Shown here one piece after another: positions 10,213 through 17,405 of a stretch of DNA of 64,000 nucleotides. Positions within the stretch are counted from its first letter, which is position 1, and every line of letters starts with the position of its first letter. The DNA is from JAJPKK01 sp963781195. Its GTDB lineage: Bacteria > Pseudomonadota > Alphaproteobacteria > Rhizobiales > Xanthobacteraceae. The translations under genes and the position numbers were made by a program. The notes under the pieces are model-generated. The model made no database searches. It was not told the DNA's origin and saw nothing but the letters and a program-made list of their open reading frames with translations. The stretch spans positions 417,738 through 481,737 of the forward strand of contig CAWAEZ010000012.1 in NCBI GenBank assembly GCA_963781195.1. Direction: 5' to 3'.

Positions 10213-11332
10213 GGCAGCGGCCTCACCGAAACGGTGGCGCCGGCTGGATATCCTTCGCTGGCCGCGGCGACGAGAATGTATCCGTCGGCCTGACCGAGCG
10301 CGGTGATCGGCAGATATTTCGCCGCCAGCGGCACGGCGCCGTCCGCGGTCAGCCGCACCAGCACCATCTCGTCCAAGCCGACCGTCGAAGCCACCTTGCG
10401 CGCGAGCGTCGCCGTGCTGCCGTGGTCGTCGTCACTGCCGCCGCGCAGGCGTGCCAGCATGCCGCGGCCGACCGTCAGCCACGCCGCGAGCGCGGCATCG
10501 AGGCGGCCCGGCAGCAACAGCACCGGCCGCGAATTCGCAATGCCGAACGCCGTCGTCTCGCCGGGCGACACCGCCACCCCATGGACCTCGACGGTGCCGA
10601 CCCGTGCGAGCGTCGCCGCCGCCTGGTCGTCACGCCCGCTGCCGGTGCCGCCGACGATGACGAATCCGTCGGCGTTGGGACCCGACAGCAGCGCCAGCAT
10701 GTGCGCGCCGGCGGCCGCGGTGAGCGGGTCGCCACCATCCGAAGCAATCGCCTGGGCGAGCCAGCCGACGACCGCGTCGGCAATCGGATCGCGGTGGGTG
10801 CGGGCGCGGCCGATCAGGAGGCGCGGCCGGCGCACCCGGGCGCTGCCGATGCCGAGCGCCCGCATGGCGGCGAGATCGCTCGCCCGCAAACGTTCGCCGG
10901 CGCGGCGCAGGACTTCCCGGTTGCCGGCGTCGGTGCCGGCCTGCAGCACGCCATCCCCCGGGGCGACCGGCGCCAGGGCCTCGGCGATGCCGGCACGGAG
11001 CGCCACGCTCTCGACCGGGGCGACGGCATCGCTTCCGGGCGGCATCGCTTCGCCGGCATCGATCGGCGGCGCGCCGGCGAGCGGAGAGGGCGTATAGGCG
11101 CTGGCATCGGTGGTGGCGTCGGCGCGGACCGCCCAGCCGTCGATCAGGGCGAGCGCCGCGGCCGGGCGCTCCGTGGCGACGATGATGTCTTCGGCCACCG
11201 TCGCTCCCAGTGCGACCGCCGGCTGAACCTGGCGAGGCAGCACCGGCTCGACGAACTCGCCATCCGTGCCAACACGTCGGCCACCGGCATCAGCCGTTCG
11301 ATGCGCTGGCGATCTTCCGGGTACGCAACCAT
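10209..11332 (-). CDS. MoeA-like molybdopterin-binding protein, apparent frameshift near its N-terminus
   Basis: The main frame gives a MoeA-like body: DGWAVRADATTDAS, IVGGTGSGRDDQ and a VLLLPGRLDAA segment where true MoeA has LPGNPVSA. The enzyme core is therefore diverged. The best N-terminus, MVAYPEDRQRIERLMPVADVLAR from ATG 11332, lies in a different frame and joins the body only if one base is added near 11255-11265. It would then read LAR-I-GEFVEPVLPRQV as MoeA relatives do. An uninterrupted frame opening at 11384 exists but has an unrelated Arg/Pro-rich leader. The gene is translationally coupled to the MoeA-PBP fusion. It may be non-functional, or the break may be a sequence error. 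Confidence 0.7.
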
Positions 11333-11431
11333 TTCCGGTATCTGGCGGGGTGGTGGCGGTCCGGTCAAGCCGGGGCGCCGACAAATCCCGCGCAATGTCC
11401 GATTAGACCCGTAAACAAGGGGATAACGCCG

Positions 11432-11677
11432 ATGGCCCCGAGCGTGGAGCCCACCCTCGTCGATCTGCGCGGCCTCAAATGCCCGCTGCCGGCCCTGCGC
11501 ACCCGCAAGGCGCTGTCGCGGCTCCCGCCCGGAGCCGTGCTGGTGGTCGAGTGCACCGATCCGCTCGCCGAGATCGACATTCCGAACCTCGTCCGTGAGA
11601 CCGGCGACGCCTTGGAGGCGACGGTGCGCGAGAACGACGTGATGGTGTTCCGCATCCGCAAAGGCGGCGGCGGGTGA
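11432..11677 (+). CDS. TusA-family sulfurtransferase
   Basis: The product is 81 residues. The ATG at 11432 follows AAGGGGAT. The TusA signature is clear: LVDLRGLKCPLPALRTRKAL contains the Cys-Pro-x-Pro motif whose cysteine carries persulfide sulfur, and a hydrophobic VLVVECTDPLAEIDIPN core follows. TusA proteins pass sulfur to tRNA thiolation or to molybdenum-cofactor enzymes. Its start is about 100 bases from, and divergent to, the two MoeA-like genes, which favours a role in Moco maturation; this link is inference. Confidence 0.88.
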   Translation: MAPSVEPTLVDLRGLKCPLPALRTRKALSRLPPGAVLVVECTDPLAEIDIPNLVRETGDALEATVRENDVMVFRIRKGGGG

Positions 11678-11720
11678 CCCGTTCCTGCCCGGTGGCCGCC
11701 GTCGCAATGCGGGCAGCCGA

Positions 11721-13058
11721 TCAGGTCGTCGAGGTCCAGATCGCCTGGCGGGCGGCCCCGATTTGTCGGCGCGCCCACATGGTTTCGTAGAGATTTTCCA
11801 AAGCGCGCGTGTAGGCCGCGACATCGAACAGCGCCGTGGTCAGGCGATTGCGCCCGAGCTTGGCCTTGCAGGCATCGATCCGCCCCGGCTCGTTCGCCAG
11901 GGCCAGGGCGATGGCGACATAATCTTCCGCGTTCGCGGCAACGAGTTCCGGCAGGCCGACCGCGTGCAGGAGGCTCCCGGCGACCCGCGAGGGGAAGGTG
12001 TCTCCGGCGCAGGTGACGATCGGCACGCCGGCCCATAGCGCATCGCTCGCGGTGGTGTGCGCGCCGCACGGCGTGGTGTCGAGCACGAGGTCGGCGAGCT
12101 GCAGGCGCCCGAGATGGTCGTTCTGCGCGACGTCGCGCGCAAACACCAGGCGGTCCGGGGCGACGCCGCGGCTCAGGGCCTCGCCGCGCAGATTGCCCAT
12201 CGCCTGCTCGGAATGCAGCAGCCACAGCACGCTGCCGGGCGTCGCGGCCAGCAGGCGGCACCACAGGTCGAACACCGGCGGGGTGAACTTGTAGGCCTGG
12301 TTGAAGCAGCAGAACACGAAGCCGGTCTCCGGCAGCCCGGCTTCGCCGCGCGTCGGTTTGCGGCCGATCACGCAGCTCCGGCCGTGGGGCTGGTAGGAAT
12401 GCGGCATGTAGGCGAACGCCTCGGAATAATCGGGGGCCGCCGCCATCGGCGTCATGAACGGATCGGTGATGATGTAATCGCAGATCCCGGCGCCGAGCGT
12501 TCCCGGATAGCCGAGATAGTTCACCTGGACCGGCGCCGGATGCAGCATCATCACGCCGGTGCGGGCGCCCAGGGTGTACCCCTTGAGGTCGACCAGGATG
12601 TTGATCCCGGCGTCGTGAATCGCGCGCGCGGTCGCGCTGTTGTCCAGCGCCGAGACGTCGTGGAAAACATCGAAGGCGTTGCTGATGCGGCGTCGCAGGC
12701 CGCCGCCGTCATCGGCACCGAACGAGAAGGCATGCAGCTCGCACCGATTGCGATCATGCGCCTCGAACGTCTCGATCAGCAGCCGCGCCGTCGCATGCTC
12801 GTGAAAGTCACAGGACAGATAGCCGATGCGGAGCTTCGCCCGCGCGGCGAGATCGTGGCGGAAGGCGAGCCGGTCCCGTTCCGGAGCGCTCGCGGCGACC
12901 CGGTCGCGGGTCCACAGCTCCGAGCAGCTGCGTTGCTCCCGCGCGCTGATGCCGGGGATCGACAGCAGATGAAACGGCGGCAGCCGCCCCGATCGCCCCT
13001 CATCGAGCAGGGCGCGCATCTGCGACGGCGACTGGGCGAACTCGTCCCACTCGCACAT
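11721..13058 (-). CDS. SPINDLY-family (GT41-like) O-linked glycosyltransferase catalytic domain without TPRs
   Basis: From ATG 13058 the product is 445 residues, equal to the C-terminal catalytic part of O-GlcNAc-transferase/SPINDLY proteins. Family landmarks are LRIGYLSCDFHEHATARL (near residue 75), ILVDLKGYTLGARTGVMMLHPAPVQVNYLGYPGTLGA, FVFCCFNQAYKFTPPVFDLWCRLL, DTTPCGAHTTASDALWAGVP and SRVAGSLLHAVGLPELV. Relatives normally carry several TPR repeats before this. Here the codons upstream of MCEWDEF stay open but show no TPR pattern. It may be a truncated paralogue of the full-length gene at 57165-59489. Likely role: sugar transfer to proteins in the cytoplasm. Confidence 0.8.
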   Translation of the reverse strand: MCEWDEFAQSPSQMRALLDEGRSGRLPPFHLLSIPGISAREQRSCSELWTRDRVAASAPERDRLAFRHDLAARAKLRIGYLSCDFHEHATARLLIETFEAHDRNRCELHAFSFGADDGGGLRRRISNAFDVFHDVSALDNSATARAIHDAGINILVDLKGYTLGARTGVMMLHPAPVQVNYLGYPGTLGAGICDYIITDPFMTPMAAAPDYSEAFAYMPHSYQPHGRSCVIGRKPTRGEAGLPETGFVFCCFNQAYKFTPPVFDLWCRLLAATPGSVLWLLHSEQAMGNLRGEALSRGVAPDRLVFARDVAQNDHLGRLQLADLVLDTTPCGAHTTASDALWAGVPIVTCAGDTFPSRVAGSLLHAVGLPELVAANAEDYVAIALALANEPGRIDACKAKLGRNRLTTALFDVAAYTRALENLYETMWARRQIGAARQAIWTSTT

Positions 13059-13451
13059 TTCGCGGCTTCGGCCTAACGATCTCGCCACATCGACCCATGG
13101 GGGCGCGCCGTCTGGCAGAGTTCGAGCTGTGCGCGTTTTGCCGGGAGCGACCAGACGGGCGGGGTGCAGCAAGTCTTGCGCCAGCGCGCAGGTGGCGGGT
13201 TCCGCGACGCCCTGCGCCGCGGCTTCTCGGCAATCGCCAAGCGATTTCAAGCGCCTGCGCGGTTCGACGCCAGGGGCGGAGCGCCAAGGCCCACGCGCCG
13301 CTCCGCGCGCGTTTCGCATAACGTCGGGCTTCCGACAGGGAGCGTACGTTCCAGCCGCGCCCTCTGGCGTCGTCCTCGCCAAGTCCCGCGACGCTCCGTT
13401 GGTGTTCGCACTTCGTTCGCAGCGTGCGCCGAATCGGGTAATGCTGTGCGG
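13059..13451. other. intergenic region between divergent glycosyltransferase and rmuC
   Basis: About 390 bases with no convincing gene on either strand. It must hold the promoters of both divergent genes. On the reverse strand the frame of the glycosyltransferase continues without stops but its translation is Arg/Ala/Pro-rich and has no TPR pattern, so I did not extend that gene into it. Confidence 0.5.
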
Positions 13452-14630
13452 ATGAACCAGCCGCTCCTCACCCTCGATGGCTTCGACATCACGCTCGGCG
13501 CCGCCTGCGTCGCGTTTGCGGCGATGGTGCTCGTCCTGCTGGTCGCCATTGCGATCCTCGCTGCGCGGGGATCGCGCCGCCGGCTGGAGGACGCGATGCG
13601 CCAGGCGCGGCAGGATGAAGCCTTGCAGGCCCGAATGTCCGACCTCGCCCGCATCCAGGCCGAGACGGCGGGCCGTCTGCAGGCGCTCGGCGAGGGGCTC
13701 GGCGGCCGACAGGCGGAACTGGCGCGGGTGATGGCGGAACGGCTCGACGCGGTCTCGAGCCGGATCGGCCATTCCATGGACGAGACCACGCGGCAGACCG
13801 TGGCGCGGCTGCAAAGCCTCAACGAACGCATCGCCGTGATCGACAGCGCCCAGAAGAGCCTCAGCGAACTGTCCGGGCAGGTGATCTCGCTGCGCGACGT
13901 GCTCGGCAACAAGCAGGCCCGCGGCGCCTTCGGCCAGGCGCGCATGGAGACCATCATCCAGGACGCGCTGCCGAAATCGCTCTATGCCTTCCAGCACACC
14001 CTGCCCAACAACACCCGGCCGGACTGCGTGATCTTCCTGCCCGACCAACGGCCTCTGGTGATCGACGCCAAGTTTCCGCTGGAGGCGATCACGGCGCTGC
14101 GCGAGGGCCGCACCGACGACGACCGCGCCCGCGCCGCCCAGCGCCTGCGCCAGGACATGTCGAAACACATTTCCGACATTTCCGACAAGTACTTGCTGCC
14201 GGGCGAAACCCAGGACATGGCGCTGATGTTCGTGCCGTCGGAATCGGTCTATGCGGAGCTGTATGACGGCTTCGACGACCTCGTGCAGAAGGCCTACCGC
14301 GCGCGGGTGGTGATCGTGTCGCCGTCGCTCCTGATGCTGGCGGTCCAGGTGATGCAGCAGATCCTCAAAGACGCTCGCATGCGCGAGGCGGCCGACCTCA
14401 TTCGTGCCGAAGTCTCCCGCATGATGGAGGACGTGGGCCGGCTGCAGGACCGGGTGGTCAAGCTGCAGCAGCATCATGGACAGACGGCGGAGGACATGCG
14501 GCAGATCATCATTTCGACCGAAAAGATCGGCCGCCGGGCAGGCCGCATCGATGCGCTGGATTTTGGCGACGGCGCCCCTGCGGACCCCGCGGCGCTGGCC
14601 GCCGGCCTGCGCCTGCAGGCGGGCGAATGA
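13452..14630 (+). CDS. rmuC: DNA recombination protein RmuC
   Basis: The product is 392 residues. An N-terminal membrane segment (about residues 15-37) is followed by a coiled-coil region to about residue 140 and the RmuC nuclease-like domain. Visible conserved stretches are LGNKQARGAFGQARMETIIQDALP, VIFLPDQRPLVIDAKFPLEAI and MFVPSESVYAELYD. RmuC is thought to limit DNA inversions, acting as a PD-(D/E)xK-type nuclease. The stop overlaps an ATG for the next gene by four bases (ATGA), suggesting coupling to the AmpG-like permease. Confidence 0.95.
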   Translation: MNQPLLTLDGFDITLGAACVAFAAMVLVLLVAIAILAARGSRRRLEDAMRQARQDEALQARMSDLARIQAETAGRLQALGEGLGGRQAELARVMAERLDAVSSRIGHSMDETTRQTVARLQSLNERIAVIDSAQKSLSELSGQVISLRDVLGNKQARGAFGQARMETIIQDALPKSLYAFQHTLPNNTRPDCVIFLPDQRPLVIDAKFPLEAITALREGRTDDDRARAAQRLRQDMSKHISDISDKYLLPGETQDMALMFVPSESVYAELYDGFDDLVQKAYRARVVIVSPSLLMLAVQVMQQILKDARMREAADLIRAEVSRMMEDVGRLQDRVVKLQQHHGQTAEDMRQIIISTEKIGRRAGRIDALDFGDGAPADPAALAAGLRLQAGE

Positions 14631-16041
14631 CGGCCGGCCCGGCGCCCGGCGTGAGCACGCTTCCCGCCGCTGCGGCCGCGGCCGATTCCGTCGCGGCCGA
14701 TTTGTCGATTCTGTCGCGGCAAAGCCGCGCTGGGCCGATACGCTGTCGGTCTATCTGCGGCGGCGCGTCCTCATCGTGATGTTCCTCGGCTTCTCGTCGG
14801 GATTGCCGCTGGCGCTGTCGGGCTCGACGCTGCTCGTATGGATGCGCGAAGCGGGGGTCGATCTCGCCACCATCGGCCTGTTTGCCCTGGTCGGCACGCC
14901 CTACACGCTGAAGTTCCTGTGGGCGCCGCTGGTCGATGCCCTCGACGTGCCCGGGCTGTCGCGCCTGCTGGGGCGCCGGCGCGCCTGGCTGATCCTGTCG
15001 CAACTGCTGCTGATCGCGGCGATCGTCTTTCTCGCGGTGACCAATCCGGCCGCCAGCCCGATGCTGGTCGCCATCGGCGCCCTTCTGGTCGCGACCGCCT
15101 CGGCGACCCAGGACATCGTCGTCGATGCATTCCGGGTCGAGAGCCTCGACGAGAGCGAGCAGGCGGCGGGCATGGCGTCCTATGTCGCCGCCTACCGCAT
15201 CGGCATGCTGGTCTCGACCGCGGGTGCCCTGTTCGTCGTCAGCGGCTTCGAGGGGCTTGGCCTCGCCAAGCACGATGCGTGGAGCGCCGGCTACATCGCG
15301 ATGGCGTCGCTCGTCGTGATCGGCATGATCACGACCATCGTCGCGACCGAGCCCGAGAAATCAGCCCCCGCCCTTGCCGCGCATGCGCGGCTCAACGCGC
15401 TGCAGCGGGTCATCGAAGCGGCGATCGGCGCGTTTCGCGACTTCCTCACCTTCGACCATGCGGTGCTGATCCTCGCCTTCGTGGTGCTGTTCAAGTTCAC
15501 CGACGCGCTGTCGGGGACGATGACGGCGCCTTTCGTCATCGATCTCGGCTTCTCGCGCAACGAATACGCCGCCATCATCAAGGGCGTCGGCCTCGCGGCG
15601 CTGCTGCTCGGCGGCTTTGCCGGCGGCTTCGTCGCCCGTGCCTATCCGCTCTCCACCAGCCTGTGGATCGGCGGCCTGCTGCAGGCCGCGGCCAATCTCG
15701 CGTTCTCCTGGCAGGCGATCGTCGGCCACGACATCCGCTGGCTCACCTTCGCGATCATCACCGAGAACTTCACCAGCGCCATCGGCACGGTGATCTATGT
15801 CGCGTATCTCAGCGCGCTGTGCCGCAATCCGCTCCACACCGCGACCCAGTACGCGCTCCTCACCGCGCTCGCCGCGGTCGGGCGCACCTACCTGTCGGCG
15901 ACGGCGGGCTACATCGCGCAACATGCCGGGTGGCCGCTGTTCTTCGCGATCTGCGCCGCCGCGGCGATCCCGAGCCTGATGCTGCTCGCGGTGCTCCAGC
16001 GCAGCGGGCACTTCAAGCTGCTGGACGGCAAGCGGGAATAG
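14627..16041 (+). CDS. AmpG-family MFS permease, N-terminus out of frame with the body
   Basis: The body reads from about 14720 to 16041. It begins AAKPRWADTLSVYLRRRVLIV, then MFLGFSSGLPLALSGSTL and TPYTLKFLWAPLVDALD, typical of AmpG muropeptide permeases with about 12-14 membrane segments. AmpG brings anhydro-muropeptides into the cytoplasm for recycling. That frame has no ATG, GTG or TTG between the rmuC stop and the first membrane segment. The expected start, ATG 14627 overlapping the rmuC stop, is in another frame and reads MTAGPAPGVSTLPAAAAAADSV. A 23-base duplication at 14684-14720 explains the shift. If the break is real, only a truncated product from GTG/ATG near 14776 is possible. 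Confidence 0.75.
14684..14720 (+). repeat. imperfect 14-bp direct repeat, 23-bp period, at the AmpG frame break
   Basis: GATTCCGTCGCGGC (14684-14697) recurs as GATTCTGTCGCGGC (14707-14720), differing at one base. The period of 23 is not a multiple of three. Removing one unit would join the ATG 14627 frame to the permease frame and read ADSVAAKPRWADTLSVYL. Confidence 0.7.
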
Positions 16042-16045
16042 AAAC

Positions 16046-16232
16046 GTAGGGTGGCCAAAGGCGGCCGAGAACCTGCCCGTCTTGGCACGGTGCAGGTCCG
16101 CCGTGCCCACGCGGACCGTATTGTGCGCAGCCGTGGGCACGCTTCGCTTTGCCCATCCTACCGGCCATTCGCGCAGGTCCTTCCGCGCGATGCGCCGTCG
16201 CCGCTCCCGGAGTTCGCTGCGCTCACTCCGGG
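16046..16232. repeat. rhizobial-type intergenic repeat with two dyads
   Basis: Between the AmpG-like gene and recR lie two strong inverted repeats. GTAGGGTGGCCAAAG (16046-16060) pairs with CTTTGCCCATCCTAC (16147-16161) with inner GCCGTGCCCACG/CGTGGGCACGC arms. CCCGGAGT (16206-16213) pairs with ACTCCGGG (16225-16232). The wording GTAGGGTGG...GTGCCCAC and CGGAGTTCGCTGCGCTCACTCCG resembles dispersed intergenic elements of Bradyrhizobium and Rhodopseudomonas. Function unknown; as the flanking genes converge they could also stop transcription. Confidence 0.65.
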
Positions 16233-16282
16233 CTACGGTGGCAATCCAGGCTACGTCGCAACCCCGGCGGCGCGACTGAATT

Positions 16283-16888
16283 TCAAAACGGCGTGCGGCT
16301 GCGGATCGCCGCGGCGAGGGTGCCCTCGTCGAGGTAGTCGAGCTCGCCGCCGACCGGGACGCCATGGGCGAGCCGGGTCACCGTCACGCCGGCTCCGCCG
16401 AGGAGGTCGGTGACGTAGTGCGCGGTGGTCTGGCCGTCCACGGTGGCATTGAGGGCGAGGATGATCTCCTTGACCTCCGCCTGATGGGCGCGGGTGACCA
16501 GCGCGTCGATGGAGAGGTCCTGCGGGCCGATGCCGTCGAGCGGCGACAGGGTGCCCCCGAGCACGTGATACCGAGCGTTGACGGCATGGGCGCGCTCCAG
16601 CGCCCAGAGGTCGGCGACGTCCTCGACGACGACGATGACGGTCGGATCGCGGCGCGGATCGGTACAGACCGCGCACGGGTTCTGGCTGTCGATGTTGCCG
16701 CACACCTTGCAGACCGAGATCTTGTCCATCGCGGTCTGCAGGGCCGAGGTCAGCGGCGCCATCAGCTGCTCGCGCCGCTTGATGAGCGCCAGCGCGGCAC
16801 GGCGGGCCGAACGCGGCCCGAGCCCCGGCAGCCGGGCGAGGAGCTGGATCAGGCGCTCGATTTCAGGACCGGCGATGGCGGCGGGCAT
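16283..16888 (-). CDS. recR: recombination mediator protein RecR
   Basis: The product is 201 residues, normal for RecR, which works with RecF/RecO to load RecA on gapped DNA. It shows the helix-hairpin-helix start LPGLGPRSARR (residues 20-30), the four-cysteine zinc finger Cys60, Cys63, Cys72, Cys75, and a Toprim domain containing VVEDVADLWALE and GIGPQDLSI. It is the last gene of the dnaX-ybaB-recR set, all on the reverse strand with 75 bases between ybaB and recR. Confidence 0.97.
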   Translation of the reverse strand: MPAAIAGPEIERLIQLLARLPGLGPRSARRAALALIKRREQLMAPLTSALQTAMDKISVCKVCGNIDSQNPCAVCTDPRRDPTVIVVVEDVADLWALERAHAVNARYHVLGGTLSPLDGIGPQDLSIDALVTRAHQAEVKEIILALNATVDGQTTAHYVTDLLGGAGVTVTRLAHGVPVGGELDYLDEGTLAAAIRSRTPF

Positions 16889-16963
16889 GGGCGTCGGTGC
16901 GTAACCTGCTCAGACCTGTGATGTGAGGGGCAGCATTCCGCCGCCGGAAGGCGCGCGGCGCGC

Positions 16964-17284
16964 TCAGAACAGCTTGAGGCCCGGCGGCAGCGGCAGGCCG
17001 CCGGTGAGGCTCTTCATTTTCTCTTGCAGCAGAACCTCGGCCTTGCGCCGCGCCTCGGCATGGGCGGTGACGACGAGATCCTCGACGATCTCCTTTTCAT
17101 CCGGCTTCATCAGCGAGGCATCGATGGTGACGGCCTTGAGCTCGCCCTTGGCGGTGAGCCGCACGCTGACGAGGCCGCCGCCCGATTGGCCTTCGACCTC
17201 GATCTGGTCGAGCTCGGCCTGCATCGCCTCCATCTTGGACTTGAGCTCGGCCGCCTGCTTCATCATCCCCAGAAAATCTGCCAT
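16964..17284 (-). CDS. YbaB/EbfC-family nucleoid-associated protein
   Basis: The product is 106 residues. It starts MADFLGMMKQAAELKSKMEAMQAELDQ, the N-terminal helix of YbaB/EbfC proteins, followed by GGGLVSVRLTAKGELKAVTID and a C-terminal helix. These are small dimeric DNA-binding proteins. The position between dnaX and recR is conserved across many bacteria. Confidence 0.95.
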   Translation of the reverse strand: MADFLGMMKQAAELKSKMEAMQAELDQIEVEGQSGGGLVSVRLTAKGELKAVTIDASLMKPDEKEIVEDLVVTAHAEARRKAEVLLQEKMKSLTGGLPLPPGLKLF

Positions 17285-17405
17285 CGACTTCGCCTTTCAC
17301 TGTCTCGCGTCTAGGGCCCCGTCGTTCCGAGGTCGGCCAGCGGCCGGGGTCCGGAATTCAGTCTCGGCGCCCGTCAGTCGAACTCCGGGCTTCGCGCGCC
17401 CGCAT

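Noticed and set aside
13059..14477. N-terminal extension of the TPR-less glycosyltransferase across the rmuC region
   Set aside because: The frame is open only because it is antisense to rmuC; no TPR or glycosyltransferase motif appears there.
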